Source of the DNA: Acidobacteriaceae bacterium
Lineage (GTDB): Bacteria; Acidobacteriota; Terriglobia; Bryobacterales; Bryobacteraceae
Assembly (NCBI GenBank): GCA_019240405.1
Contig: JAFAYL010000063.1
Location: 24,863 to 88,862 of the forward strand
DNA: 64,000 bases
Reading direction: 5' to 3'
This document shows positions 26,170 through 36,479 of the stretch, one piece after another. The notes under the pieces are model-generated. The model saw only the letters and a list, made by a program, of their open reading frames with translations, did no database searches and was not told the DNA's origin. The stretch's first letter is position 1; each line of letters begins with the position of its first letter. A program made the translations under genes and the position numbers.

Positions 26170-28194
26170 CTACTCGCCGTTCACTTCAGCGTCTGTAATC
26201 TTGATCGTAAACGGGCACGAGGAGATTCCTGCGCCGCTTACGAGCAGTTGGTACTCGCCGGGCTTGATCGCCGGATTCAAGGTGAAGTTAACTGTTTCGA
26301 GTTTTGAAGGATTATCTACAGCGGTCGAACTCCAGTTGGTCGTGCGGCAATAATACACTTCTCCGCTCGAATTGACGAGCCGGGCGATGGGATAATTTTC
26401 ATCGCTCTGAACATCATCGCCGTAAGACGATGCATCCGATTGCCCGTTCAACTGCGTGCCGGTGAGAGTAAAGACACCTTTTCCGTCGTAGCTCACTTTC
26501 TTCACCTCAGGCCACAATGCCGGATTGGGATCGCCATCGGCGGTGTAAACCCAGAGCTGATTGGTTATATCCGAAAAGAGCAGTTGCCCGGTCGGCAGCA
26601 CCAACATTCTGGTGACATAGGAGCTGTCGGTAGACAGTACGGCTTCGTCGGGTATCGGAGGGGATACCGGCGAAATCGTATTCGTTTTGGGGTTGAAATC
26701 AAAGAGCTCCGTGGGCAGGCTGAAAAGTCCGCCAAAAACCAATCCGAGTCCCTTGGCGGTCGCGGTAGCAGGATTCGAGATGTGAATTTGCGTCGTCGAG
26801 TCTATGCTTGTGATGTACGTCCCGGAAGGGATAGCGGAGGCCTTTCCATTTTCTTGGGAAACACTCCAATAAACCTGCAAACCGGCAGTCGATGAAACGG
26901 TGACGATGTTGCAATCCTTCTTAGTGTCTGCGCTCAGAGTGATGGGATTTGGGCCAGCATCGGCTGCGAGCAGCACGTGGCCGTTTGGTAAAAGTGCGGC
27001 GGGTGCGTCATCAGCTCCGAAGAAAGCGTGGTCAATGCTTCCGTATGGATTGCTTAATTTGCCAATAATGTCCGGTCCCGGCTGCCAGGTATTCGTGGAC
27101 GGCGTGTAGAGGGCGGTGTGTTGATTCGCCCCAATGACGATCACGCGGCCGTCCTGCAACCGCAGCACCGGACCCAGTTCATAGCCGAGTGCGGGGCTGC
27201 TCAGAAGGGGAAGGGTACCGTGCGCAGTCCCATCAGCGGGACTGATGCTCACCCACTGGTTTTTGTTGGGATGATACAGCTCTGCATAGCCATTACCGGC
27301 GGCGATGCTTTGAAAAAGGTCGTAGGTCAGAACACTGCCGTCGGGCAGTTTCGTCCACCCTTCCTCGTCGCTTGACTCAGTTTTGTAAACCTTATCGGCA
27401 GCGAATTCCCAGGTGTTCGTCGGGATGTCGTAAATATATGTGGAGTTGTTGAGAAGGTTCCCTACCAGGATCTTTTCGGGCGAAATGAGGATCGAAGGCT
27501 CGTCGCCCAAACATGACAGCGCAGTACCAAAAAACTGCAGCGTTTCACTGCCGGTCGCGGTGGCAGCTTTCGAGATGTGTACCTCCGTTGAAGAATCGAC
27601 GCTTGTGACCGTAGTATTAGACGGAATCCCCGTCCCGCTTACCGTCCAGCCTTTTACAATCCGATCAGTGGAGTAAATTCCGGTGATTACATCGGAGCCT
27701 TTCTTAATGTTTGCGTTAGAGGTCACGGGGACGGGAAAACAGCCGCCCTTTTCGTTCGGATAGTGTTCTATTGATGACCAGGTGTTTGTAACGGGATCCC
27801 AGATTTGTCCGGAGGAACCCCAATTTGCGTCGTAAAAAGGTCCCGTGTATTCGCCACCGACGAGCCAGACTCTTCCGTCGGGCAGTACTTGGGAAGCAAA
27901 ATAATACCGAGGAAAAGCCATCGGCGCGATCGGGTTAGCCGTCCATATTCCATTGATATAGCTGCCATGCGAGTCCGGCGTCAGCCTCAGCCAGTTTTGG
28001 CTCGAATAATTCGCTTGGATCATGACCGTACCGTCGGTCAGCAGCATCATTGTGCCCACGTATGGGACAGGTGCGGGATTCTTCAGTTTGGTCCAACTTG
28101 CAGCAACGCCTCGCGCCGGCAAAAGGGTGAGTCCGGCAGTAAGCACCGCAAAACTAAGTCGGGAAACTGCTCTGAAATTTTTGACTTGAAGCAT
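26170..28194 (-). CDS. Secreted kelch/galactose-oxidase-like propeller protein
   Basis: A 674-residue exported protein: signal peptide (LSFAVLTAGLTLLPARGVAAS), then kelch-type blades: LKNPAPVPYVGTMMLLTDGTV, VLPDGRVWLVGGEYTG, WDPVTNTWSS, KLPDGSVLTYD, LLPNGHVLLAAD. Two insertions within the propeller are related to each other (IVKGWTVSGTGIPSNTTVTS and WSVSQENGKASAIPSGTYIT, each followed by H-I-S-x-x-A-T-A-T). A C-terminal Ig-like domain (VKKVSYDGKGVFTLTGTQL) ends it. Galactose-oxidase-type copper residues are not obvious. ATG preceded by GAGG at five bases. Confidence 0.72.
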   Translation of the reverse strand: MLQVKNFRAVSRLSFAVLTAGLTLLPARGVAASWTKLKNPAPVPYVGTMMLLTDGTVMIQANYSSQNWLRLTPDSHGSYINGIWTANPIAPMAFPRYYFASQVLPDGRVWLVGGEYTGPFYDANWGSSGQIWDPVTNTWSSIEHYPNEKGGCFPVPVTSNANIKKGSDVITGIYSTDRIVKGWTVSGTGIPSNTTVTSVDSSTEVHISKAATATGSETLQFFGTALSCLGDEPSILISPEKILVGNLLNNSTYIYDIPTNTWEFAADKVYKTESSDEEGWTKLPDGSVLTYDLFQSIAAGNGYAELYHPNKNQWVSISPADGTAHGTLPLLSSPALGYELGPVLRLQDGRVIVIGANQHTALYTPSTNTWQPGPDIIGKLSNPYGSIDHAFFGADDAPAALLPNGHVLLAADAGPNPITLSADTKKDCNIVTVSSTAGLQVYWSVSQENGKASAIPSGTYITSIDSTTQIHISNPATATAKGLGLVFGGLFSLPTELFDFNPKTNTISPVSPPIPDEAVLSTDSSYVTRMLVLPTGQLLFSDITNQLWVYTADGDPNPALWPEVKKVSYDGKGVFTLTGTQLNGQSDASSYGDDVQSDENYPIARLVNSSGEVYYCRTTNWSSTAVDNPSKLETVNFTLNPAIKPGEYQLLVSGAGISSCPFTIKITDAEVNGE

Positions 28195-28323
28195 ACGTCC
28201 TCTTTTCGCGCAATTGCGTCGGAAGATACGGCCAGGTAAGTTTGCGCACGAGTAGTATACAGACGGGAAAGGAAACGGGCAAGTCCGAGTAGTTCTAACG
28301 AGCGTTACGCGGGCAAAATGCGG

Positions 28324-30225
28324 TTAGTGCGCGCTTGCCAGTTTGGGGTGAGCGGTCATCGGCTTCAGAATGTCGTCAAGATAAGCTGGCGCGCCTTCGA
28401 TGCGCGTGAGGTGTGGATAGCGTTCGCCATTGTGATAGTCCAGCTTGACAGTTTTGAAAAAGCCATCGTTGTCGATGATCAGCTCAATCGGTTCATTGGC
28501 GCGGCCTTTCGCGTCCCGAATTGCCTGATGCAACAATTCGTCGGTCGCGCGCCGGCCGTTTATGGCCACGAGTTTCATCGAAGGCCCCAAACCGGCTTCG
28601 TAAGCTCGCGAGCCTACGAGCACATCCGTGATCGTGTTGTCGAGGCCCGTGACAAAACCGAGTGAGTACCAGGCATTTACCCCGCGCATTTTCGAATCTG
28701 CAGCGCGAATGAACTCGTTCTGCTGATCGGTATATTCGAGCCGGTACCCGCCATTTGCGATGCCATTGAGCGGCGCGTGCGGAGCTTTCGCGGCAAGGCG
28801 CTGGTCAAAGAAGCTCGCCCAGTCATAGGGCTGGATTGCATTCAGGTTTTCGACTACATCTTCGAGATTGTAGGAAACGACTTTGGGCGGCGTGTCTCCG
28901 CCGAGCCCAAGAAATCGCGCACAAAAATCGTTTAACGATTTCTTTCCCGCAGACAATTTGCGGATCATCGTATCGGCATCGAGCCAGATCAGCTCGCCTT
29001 CGGAATAGTAATCGACCGAGCGCCGCCAGTTATCCCAATGCTCGTTTGCGCCATACAGGATCTGCGCGGCAGTCGCCGTATCCTCGAGATCGCGCCAGGT
29101 TCGGCCGGGGCGGTGATCCAGCTCGGCCGCTGAGGCGGCCAGATAGGAACGATATTGGTCGGGCGTCCAGATCCCGCTGCGGGCTGCGAGCACGTCGCCG
29201 AGATATTCAGTGAGTCCTTCATAGACCCACAACAATTCACCTTTCATCGGCTGCTGGTAGTCGGTGGTGATCAAACCGGCGGGACGGCGATATTTCCCGT
29301 TCCAGGAATGCGTAAATTCATGCGGGAGCAGACTGCCGGCGAGCAGATACAAATCCTCGTCGACAAAAGTTCTCGCGTCCGTGCGATCATCGCTCGACTG
29401 ATGATGCTCCAGGCCGAAATGAGCGACATCATCGCTGAGCGTGACCAGGAAATGGTAGCTGTTGTAATGCCGCGATTTGTAGAGAGCACCGGTTTCTCGA
29501 ACTAAGTTGGCGAGTGCCGCCGTTTGTCCTGCCGTAATGTTCAGATCTTCGGGGCCGTCCGCCGCAAGATCGAGCAAATGCTTCGGCTTAATTTCTTCGG
29601 CGAGAGAAATTTCTTTAAAAAACTTGCCTGCCAATAACGGTGAATCCACTAATACATTGAGCGGCACCGGTTCAAATCGCGCGCCATCCGGCTGGCCGGA
29701 GGGTTGCGTCAGCGCAGTGGCAAAGCGCCACCCATCCGGAATTTTTACTGAGGGCTCGAAGATCACATCCGCGGCTGGTTTGCCAAGCGGGTAGAGCAGA
29801 ACCTCGTTCCAACTCAGCATGACAAGGTTGGGGCCAGTCGAAGCTCCTGCGGAGAATCCGGAAGCGGGAGCGGTGGCGAGAAAATCCAAGGTGCAGTCGA
29901 GCGATTTTACTCGGGGCGGCACCGTCAGGTGAATAGCGAACATGTCCACGTCATCGCGCTGCCACGGGAGCGTCTTTCCATTCGCCCGAAATGTAATTCC
30001 GGCGAGATTATCGATGGGTCCGGTGGGTCCATGCTCGCCGGGAAGCCATTTCGGATAGACCAGCGTCAACGGCCCGGGCTGAACCGGAAACGAAAGATGC
30101 GCATGCAGCATTTTGCGCGGAGCGTCTATCAAATCGACAGCCAAGGTGATGGGCGGATCGACTTGGGCGGGGATGGTCCGGCAAAACGCAACGAGTAGCG
30201 CGGGGACAAGAATCCTGTTGAGCAA
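28324..30225 (-). CDS. M61-family glycyl aminopeptidase-like protease
   Basis: A 633-residue exported metallopeptidase with leader (LVPALLVAFCRTIPAQ). The N-terminal beta domain (about 25-190) is followed by a thermolysin-like domain with LPHEFTHSWNGKYRRP, the zinc HExxH motif, and the downstream Glu in WVYEGLTEYLGD. A C-terminal PDZ-like stretch (SLGFVTGLDNTITDVLVGS and YEAGLGPSMKLVAINGRR) completes the M61 architecture. The TTG start (30225) has no clear ribosome site and the divergent dienelactone hydrolase gene starts 19 bases away. Substrate unknown; family members prefer N-terminal Gly/Ala. Confidence 0.88.
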   Translation of the reverse strand: MLNRILVPALLVAFCRTIPAQVDPPITLAVDLIDAPRKMLHAHLSFPVQPGPLTLVYPKWLPGEHGPTGPIDNLAGITFRANGKTLPWQRDDVDMFAIHLTVPPRVKSLDCTLDFLATAPASGFSAGASTGPNLVMLSWNEVLLYPLGKPAADVIFEPSVKIPDGWRFATALTQPSGQPDGARFEPVPLNVLVDSPLLAGKFFKEISLAEEIKPKHLLDLAADGPEDLNITAGQTAALANLVRETGALYKSRHYNSYHFLVTLSDDVAHFGLEHHQSSDDRTDARTFVDEDLYLLAGSLLPHEFTHSWNGKYRRPAGLITTDYQQPMKGELLWVYEGLTEYLGDVLAARSGIWTPDQYRSYLAASAAELDHRPGRTWRDLEDTATAAQILYGANEHWDNWRRSVDYYSEGELIWLDADTMIRKLSAGKKSLNDFCARFLGLGGDTPPKVVSYNLEDVVENLNAIQPYDWASFFDQRLAAKAPHAPLNGIANGGYRLEYTDQQNEFIRAADSKMRGVNAWYSLGFVTGLDNTITDVLVGSRAYEAGLGPSMKLVAINGRRATDELLHQAIRDAKGRANEPIELIIDNDGFFKTVKLDYHNGERYPHLTRIEGAPAYLDDILKPMTAHPKLASAH

Positions 30226-30244
30226 CTAACTATGATAGAGGTCG

Positions 30245-31051
30245 ATGTTTCATAAAACGATAATGCGAACTAGTCTGCTGCTCAGCTTAGCGGCATTCAC
30301 CGTTTCGGCGCAGGACTGGGCGCGGCAACGGCTCGAGAAATCTCCCCGTCATCGCGAGTGGGTCACGGTGAAACACGATGGCCGCAGCGTTGAGACGTTC
30401 ATCGTGTATCCCGAAGCAAAGCAGAAGAGTCCAATCGTGCTGGTGATCCACGAGATATTCGGTTTGAGCGATTGGGCGCAGGAAGTCGCGGACGAAGTTG
30501 CCGAAGCGGGATACATCGCGGTGGCTCCCGATCTTCTCTCCGGCATGGGACCGAACGGCGGCCGTACATCCGATTTTCCCGAAGGCGGCGCTACGGAGGC
30601 GGTGAGCCATCTCAATCCTGACCAGGTAACGGCGGATCTGAATGCTGCGGCAGATTACGGCCTGAAGCTTCCGGCATCCAATGGAAAACTGTTCGTCGCC
30701 GGTTTCTGCTGGGGCGGAGGACAGAGCTTCCGGTTTGCTACGAATCGAGCGGATCTTTCTGCCGCGTTCGTTTTCTACGGGCCGCCTCCAGCGAACAAGG
30801 AAGCGATGTCCCGAATCAAAGCTCCCGTGTATGGTTTCTACGGCGGCAATGACGCGCGCATTGATTCGACGATTCCCGCGACAAAAGATCAGATGAAGGA
30901 AGCGGGCAAAACCTATGAGCCAGTCATCTATGAAGGCGCCGGACACGGATTCATGCGCGCGGGCGAGGCTCCCGATGCAAGTGAAGCCAATCGCAAGGCG
31001 CGAACGGAAGGTTGGACGCGTTTGAAAAAGCTGATGAGCGGTAGCTCCTAA
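30245..31051 (+). CDS. Exported dienelactone hydrolase family protein
   Basis: A 268-residue alpha/beta hydrolase with signal peptide (TSLLLSLAAFTVSAQ). The nucleophile elbow is GFCWGGGQ (Cys, as in dienelactone hydrolase), with acid YGGNDARID and histidine GAGHGFMR. Upstream IHEIFGLSDW and APDLLSGMG form the oxyanion region. GAGG lies five bases before ATG 30245. Family members hydrolyse lactones or esters; the physiological substrate here is not known. Its stop overlaps the convergent CHAD gene by four bases. Confidence 0.85.
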   Translation: MFHKTIMRTSLLLSLAAFTVSAQDWARQRLEKSPRHREWVTVKHDGRSVETFIVYPEAKQKSPIVLVIHEIFGLSDWAQEVADEVAEAGYIAVAPDLLSGMGPNGGRTSDFPEGGATEAVSHLNPDQVTADLNAAADYGLKLPASNGKLFVAGFCWGGGQSFRFATNRADLSAAFVFYGPPPANKEAMSRIKAPVYGFYGGNDARIDSTIPATKDQMKEAGKTYEPVIYEGAGHGFMRAGEAPDASEANRKARTEGWTRLKKLMSGSS

Positions 31052-32052
31052 GCTGCCGTCGTTTTGCTCTTCGCGGCGGTTGGGGAACCCGCGGACTGGG
31101 CTCCCTTTTTGGCAGCCCCTCTGTCCTCTTTCTGCTCTTCCTTCATACTCTCCGGCTGACGCTGCCACGCGTCCCACAATTTCGATACGTTCTTCGTGAA
31201 TTCGCGCGGCTTCTCTTCGTAGATACGCTCGCCAAGAGAGATCGATTTTTCACGAAGCTCTCTTTGATACTGGTCCGCAAGCATTACAAAAAACTGCACG
31301 TCCTTCTGATCGCCGTAATGGCCGTTCTTATCGGCCAGCTTGTCGCGTAAGACGACCAAATTGTGATCATCGCCAAGCCAGGTCTCAAGATCGTGCAGAC
31401 TCGCTTCACGTGCTTGCATGACGTCCGTCCACAAACTCTCGAGCAGGCGTATGTGATACCAATGATCCTTCACGCGTTTGCGCCATTCGTGATAATTCTC
31501 GGGCGTTGGATCTTTCTGGGCGACAGCCATCGTCTCGCGGCCGCGTCGGAAACGGGCTCGGAGACCTGGCTCGATTGCGGAAAAGCCGTCGCTTTTGAGA
31601 GGCCATGAGCTTACTCGTTTCGCGGTCGCCTTCAAAGTCGCGAGCGCGCCCTTCACAACTTTGTCAACGTCGGAATTACGTTCGGTTTCCCTCTTGCTTT
31701 TATCCAGACCGCGCCGAACCGAAGCCAGCGCTTCGTTTTGCAGGCTGTCTTTATATTTCCCAACAACCGCATCAAATGTCTCGATAATGGCGGCTGCATC
31801 GCGCAACTCGGTGAGCTTTCGACCAAGATCGCCGAGCCGCCGATTCTCGTCGCGATAAATGGCTCCTAAATCGGACTCGACAAGCCTTACTGCGCCGCGA
31901 ATTTTCTTTACGCTTTTGCGCGCTTCATGGATTGCTTCATCCCGATTCCTGCCATTGCGGCCAAGCTGGTCTTGCGCTGAATCGAGCTCCTCGAGAACGA
32001 TTCGGCGAATTCCTTCCGGAACTGATTCGCTCGCCTTGAGGCGATAAGGCAT
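31048..32052 (-). CDS. CHAD domain protein
   Basis: A 334-residue, helix-rich, Lys/Arg/Glu-rich cytosolic protein. The conserved His and basic residues of CHAD occur in IHEARKSVKKIRGAVRLV, VIETFDAV and YHEWRKRVKDHWYHIRLL, on two four-helix units. CHAD domains bind inorganic polyphosphate (known for the family). The last 30 residues are disordered and Lys/Ala-rich. Located 49 bases downstream of a transketolase gene, possibly on the same transcript. Confidence 0.88.
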   Translation of the reverse strand: MPYRLKASESVPEGIRRIVLEELDSAQDQLGRNGRNRDEAIHEARKSVKKIRGAVRLVESDLGAIYRDENRRLGDLGRKLTELRDAAAIIETFDAVVGKYKDSLQNEALASVRRGLDKSKRETERNSDVDKVVKGALATLKATAKRVSSWPLKSDGFSAIEPGLRARFRRGRETMAVAQKDPTPENYHEWRKRVKDHWYHIRLLESLWTDVMQAREASLHDLETWLGDDHNLVVLRDKLADKNGHYGDQKDVQFFVMLADQYQRELREKSISLGERIYEEKPREFTKNVSKLWDAWQRQPESMKEEQKEDRGAAKKGAQSAGSPTAAKSKTTAA

Positions 32053-32101
32053 TGATTTACTCCTGGAGTCCTGACGATGTGCTTAGGGATCATAGCAAAT
32101 T

Positions 32102-34228
32102 TTACGAGTGGCCCTCGTGTGGCGCCGTTGCAGCGAACGCGACCTCTCCGCCGAATTCATTATCGGCCTCACGGTTTTTGCCAAGTAAACGCAAGGCAGC
32201 GGAGGTGACATGTTCCGCTGTGAAGCCGAAGTTTTTCAAGACTTCTTCTCCAGGCGCGGATGCTCCATAATGGTCGATCCCGATAATTACTCCTTCGTCG
32301 CCAGCCCATTTGCGCCAGCCCATGGTTGCGGCAGCTTCGACAGTCACTCGCTTCTTGATTGCCGCGGGTAACACGCTCTCACGATAACGATCGTCCTGCG
32401 CTTCGAAAAGATTCCAACTCGGCATGCTGACCACTCGCGCCTGCACCCCATAGCCTCTCAGCTTTTCTTGGGCTTTCATGCAAAGCGCAACTTCAGATCC
32501 CGTCCCCATGAGAATGACCTCGGGAGCGCCGTCCGCCTCAGAAATAATATATGCGCCTTTTGAGACACCGGCGTCCTTTGATTTGCTGCGATCGAGATGC
32601 GGAACGTTCTGGCGCGTGAGTGCAAACAGAGTGGGTCCGTCGTGTGCGATTGCGACACCCCATGCTTCGGCGGTTTCCGTAGCGTCTGCCGGACGAATCA
32701 CGTTTAGCTCAGGGATCGCGCGCAGACCCGCCAGGTGCTCTATAGGTTCGTGCGTTGGACCATCCTCGCCTACGGCGACGCTGTCATGTGTGAACACGTA
32801 AAAGGCTTTCAACTTACTGAGGGCGCCCAGGCGGATGGCCGGTTTCATATAGTCCGAAAAAACCAGAAATGTAGCGCTAAATGGCAGGATTCCGCCGTGC
32901 GCTGCCATCCCATTTACTGCCGCTCCCATAGCATGCTCGCGTACGCCGAAGGCAACGTTGTGGCCAGCATAGTCCCAGGGGCCGCCCACCGCGCCTTGTG
33001 TTGCCGGACCCTCGAACTCTCGGGGTTGAAAATCGCCCATGCCTTTTAGGGCCGTGTTGGTAGAGGGATTCAAATCCGCCGATCCACCCACAATGTTGGG
33101 AATGTGCTTACCGAGTGCGTTAAGGGCTTCGCCGCCGGCCACGCGCGTCGAGACTGGTTTGTCCGTGGGGGTCCATTTCGGGAGATCCGCGTCCCAATTA
33201 TCGGAAAGCTTACCGCTGATCGCTTGCTCCAGCTCAGCCGTATCTTGCGGAAATTCTTTCTTGTAGGCGTCAAATCTCTTCTGCCACTCGCGCTCGGCTT
33301 TAGCCCCCTTCTCGATAGCTCTGCGAAAGTGTTGGACTGCATGTTCCGGCAAGTAGAACTTGTCCGTAGCCGGCCATCCGAGGGCTTTTTTCGCCGCTTG
33401 CAACTCTTCTTCGCCGAGCGGATTTCCGTGCGCGGAGAAAGTGTCCTGTTTCTTCGGACTGCCATACGCGATATGCGTGTGCACCAGGATCAGAGACGGG
33501 CGAGTGTCTTCAGCCCGCGCCTCAGCAATCGCTTTAGCGATATCCTCGGTATCGTTGCCTTCTGTAACTGTACGCGTGTGCCAGCCGTAGCCCTCGAATC
33601 GTTTTGCAACATCCTCGGTAAAAGTCAGATTTGTTCCGCCCGCAAGCGAGATGTGGTTTTGGTCGTAGAGAAAAACCAATTTCCCGAGCCGCAGATGCCC
33701 AGCGAGCGAAGCGGCTTCATGGCTGATTCCCTCCATTAAATCGCCATCGCTGCAGATGCCGTACGTGTAGTGATCGATGATTCGATGATCCGGGCGGTTG
33801 TACCGGGCCGCCAGCCATGCCTCCGCAATCGCCATGCCCACGGCATTGCCAAATCCCTGCCCGAGCGGACCAGTGGATACTTCGACTCCCACGGTGTGTC
33901 CACGCTCAGGGTGTCCCGGCGTTTTGCTGCCCCACTTACGGAAGTGCTTGATCTCATCGAGCGATAAATCGTATCCGGTGAGATAGAGCAGACTATAAAG
34001 CAGCATCGACCCATGCCCGGCCGAGAGAATGAAACGGTCGTGATCGAACCAGCTTGGATTCCTGGGATTGTGTTTAAGAAAACCATCCCAAAGTGTATAG
34101 GCCATCGCGGCCGCGCCCATGGGCATCCCAGGATGACCGGAGTTCGCGTTCTGAACGGCATCGGCCGAGAGGAAGCGAATCGTATTTATACACAGCTCTT
34201 CTAGCGATTGGATGTCGGTAGCGGGCAT
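32102..34228 (-). CDS. tkt: Transketolase (first copy)
   Basis: A thiamine-diphosphate transketolase of the pentose phosphate pathway, moving two-carbon units between sugar phosphates. The 708-residue protein has the ThDP motif [20 protein letters not shown] (GDG...N equivalent reading into [13 protein letters not shown]), substrate His in [12 protein letters not shown], and the C-terminal half with [18 protein letters not shown] and [26 protein letters not shown] five bases before the ATG. The last 20 residues are an unusual acidic/Ala-rich tail. Divergent from a second transketolase. Confidence 0.96.
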   Translation of the reverse strand: MPATDIQSLEELCINTIRFLSADAVQNANSGHPGMPMGAAAMAYTLWDGFLKHNPRNPSWFDHDRFILSAGHGSMLLYSLLYLTGYDLSLDEIKHFRKWGSKTPGHPERGHTVGVEVSTGPLGQGFGNAVGMAIAEAWLAARYNRPDHRIIDHYTYGICSDGDLMEGISHEAASLAGHLRLGKLVFLYDQNHISLAGGTNLTFTEDVAKRFEGYGWHTRTVTEGNDTEDIAKAIAEARAEDTRPSLILVHTHIAYGSPKKQDTFSAHGNPLGEEELQAAKKALGWPATDKFYLPEHAVQHFRRAIEKGAKAEREWQKRFDAYKKEFPQDTAELEQAISGKLSDNWDADLPKWTPTDKPVSTRVAGGEALNALGKHIPNIVGGSADLNPSTNTALKGMGDFQPREFEGPATQGAVGGPWDYAGHNVAFGVREHAMGAAVNGMAAHGGILPFSATFLVFSDYMKPAIRLGALSKLKAFYVFTHDSVAVGEDGPTHEPIEHLAGLRAIPELNVIRPADATETAEAWGVAIAHDGPTLFALTRQNVPHLDRSKSKDAGVSKGAYIISEADGAPEVILMGTGSEVALCMKAQEKLRGYGVQARVVSMPSWNLFEAQDDRYRESVLPAAIKKRVTVEAAATMGWRKWAGDEGVIIGIDHYGASAPGEEVLKNFGFTAEHVTSAALRLLGKNREADNEFGGEVAFAATAPHEGHS

Positions 34229-34365
34229 GCTATTCCTCCATTCTCATTTGACAATCTGGCGGCGATGTTGTGACGGCTGAGTTCGTGTTGGGTTTTGATA
34301 GATTTACTTACGGAAAAGACTTTCCGGCGGAAGTCAAATTGACCCCAATTACAGGAGCATAGCTT

Positions 34366-36453
34366 ATGAGCAGCCAGGTCGTGATGAGTAGTGAGATCGC
34401 GAGCGCGAGCGCCATCGACCAACTTTGCATCAATACCATTCGCACGCTCTCGATGGACGCAGTCCAGCAGGCAAACTCCGGCCATCCCGGCACACCGATG
34501 GCCCTGGCGCCCGTCGCTTACTGCGTTTGGCAAAAATTCCTGCGCTTCGACCCAGAAGATCCTATCTGGCCCAATCGTGACCGCTTCGTCCTTTCGAACG
34601 GACACGCCTCGATGCTGTTGTACTCGCTCCTTCATCTTGCAGGCGTGAAGGCCGTAAACCCGCAGTATGAGACTCTTGGTGAACTCTCCGTCACACTTGA
34701 CGATATCAGGCGCTTCCGCCAGCTCGATAGTAAGTGTCCCGGACATCCCGAGTATCGATGGACCTCCGGAGTTGAGACCACTACAGGACCCCTCGGTCAG
34801 GGTGTTGCAACAAGCGTCGGGATGGCAATGGCGGCTTTATGGATGGCGAGCCGGTTCAACCGGCCTAGCTTTGATCTATTCGACTACAACGTGTACGTCG
34901 TTTGCGGCGATGGGGATTTGATGGAAGGCATATCGAGTGAAGCCGCCTCGCTCGCGGGACATCTCAAGACGGCGAATCTTTGCTGGATCTACGACAACAA
35001 CCACATCACAATCGAAGGCAATACCGCTCTCGCGTTCAGTGACGATGTGGCGACGCGATTTATCGGATTCGGCTGGAACGTCGTGCGTGTTGGCGATGCG
35101 AACGACCTCGAAATGCTCACTCGCGCTCTGAGCGTGTTTCACAATACGACGGATCGCCCGACGCTCATCATTGTGGATAGCCATATCGCGTACGGCGCGC
35201 CTACCAAACAGGACACAAGCGGGGCGCATGGAGAGCCGCTGGGTGAAGATGAGATCCGGCTTGCAAAACGGAATTACGGATGGCCCGAAGACGGCAAGTT
35301 CAGAGTGCCCGATGGTGTGCGCGAACATTTCGCCGCGGGTATTGGGAAGCGGGGCCACGAATTGCGTCAAGCCTGGATGGCGAAATTCGATTCCTACAGC
35401 AAAGTGTTTCCACAGCTCGCGGATGAGCTCTACCGCATGCAGCACCGGCAGCTTCCGGACGGCTGGGACAAAGACCTGCCAACGTTCCCTGCCGATCCGA
35501 AAGGGATTGCGTCGCGCGACTCATCGGGTAAGGTTTTGAACGTGCTCGCGAAAAATGTTCCGTGGCTGATGGGAGGCGCGGCCGATTTAGCACCCTCTAC
35601 CAAGACACGCCTGATCAGTGATGGATTCGGTGATTTCGAAATTGAAAATCGGCGCGGACGCAACATGCATTTCGGTATTCGAGAGCACGCGATGGGCGCC
35701 ATTCTGAATGGACTTTCGCTCTCTAAAATCCGTCCGTTCGGCGCCACGTTCCTGATCTTCAGCGACTATTGCAAGCCGGCCATCCGGCTCAGCGCGATCA
35801 TGGAGCTTCCGACGATTTACATCTTCACTCACGATTCAATCGGCGTCGGCGAAGACGGCCCTACTCATCAGCCCATTGAGCAGTTAGCCTCACTGCGCGC
35901 CGTACCGGGTCTGATTACGCTTCGCCCAGCGGATGCGAACGAAGTGGTGGAAGCGTGGAAGGTGATTATGAAGCTGCGGCACGATCCTGTCGCGCTCATA
36001 CTCACGCGGCAAGCGTTGCCCACGCTGGACCGCACAAAATATGCCGCAGCATCCGGTGTAGAAAAGGGCGGATATGTTTTGGCCGACGCATCCGGCGCTC
36101 AACCTGAAGTCATATTGATTGCCACCGGAAGCGAAGTCTCATTGTGCGTGCAAGCCTTTGAGCAGCTTTCTTCGGAAGGCATCAAGGCGCGCGTGGTGAG
36201 TCTGCCGTCGTGGGAGCTCTTTGCGCGCCAGACGCAGGAATATCGTGATTCGGTACTGCCTCCTGCAGTAACGGCCAGAGTTGCAGTTGAGCAGGCAACG
36301 ACTCTGGGTTGGGAGCGCTTCGTTGGTCCCAAAGGGCACATCATCGGGATGGGAACGTTCGGCTCATCCGCGCCATTAAAGGATCTGCAAAAAAAGTTCG
36401 GATTCCTTTCGGAATCGGTTGCTGACGCTGCGAAGCGGGTGCTGCGTAACTAA
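34366..36453 (+). CDS. Transketolase (second copy)
   Basis: A second full-length transketolase (695 residues), divergent from the first with 137 bases between the starts. It has the same landmarks: [59 protein letters not shown] and [21 protein letters not shown]. It differs clearly from the other in sequence (for example an insertion after VKAVNPQYETLGELSVTLDDI), so it is not a recent copy. AGGAG eight bases from the ATG. It may serve a different substrate range or condition; no evidence decides. Confidence 0.95.
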   Translation: MSSQVVMSSEIASASAIDQLCINTIRTLSMDAVQQANSGHPGTPMALAPVAYCVWQKFLRFDPEDPIWPNRDRFVLSNGHASMLLYSLLHLAGVKAVNPQYETLGELSVTLDDIRRFRQLDSKCPGHPEYRWTSGVETTTGPLGQGVATSVGMAMAALWMASRFNRPSFDLFDYNVYVVCGDGDLMEGISSEAASLAGHLKTANLCWIYDNNHITIEGNTALAFSDDVATRFIGFGWNVVRVGDANDLEMLTRALSVFHNTTDRPTLIIVDSHIAYGAPTKQDTSGAHGEPLGEDEIRLAKRNYGWPEDGKFRVPDGVREHFAAGIGKRGHELRQAWMAKFDSYSKVFPQLADELYRMQHRQLPDGWDKDLPTFPADPKGIASRDSSGKVLNVLAKNVPWLMGGAADLAPSTKTRLISDGFGDFEIENRRGRNMHFGIREHAMGAILNGLSLSKIRPFGATFLIFSDYCKPAIRLSAIMELPTIYIFTHDSIGVGEDGPTHQPIEQLASLRAVPGLITLRPADANEVVEAWKVIMKLRHDPVALILTRQALPTLDRTKYAAASGVEKGGYVLADASGAQPEVILIATGSEVSLCVQAFEQLSSEGIKARVVSLPSWELFARQTQEYRDSVLPPAVTARVAVEQATTLGWERFVGPKGHIIGMGTFGSSAPLKDLQKKFGFLSESVADAAKRVLRN

Positions 36454-36479
36454 GTTGCCACGATATCCTTACTTATAGA

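Noticed and set aside
34248..34253. TTGACA between the divergent transketolases
   Set aside because: A perfect -35 box, but no -10-like hexamer at 15-19 bases downstream on the same strand.
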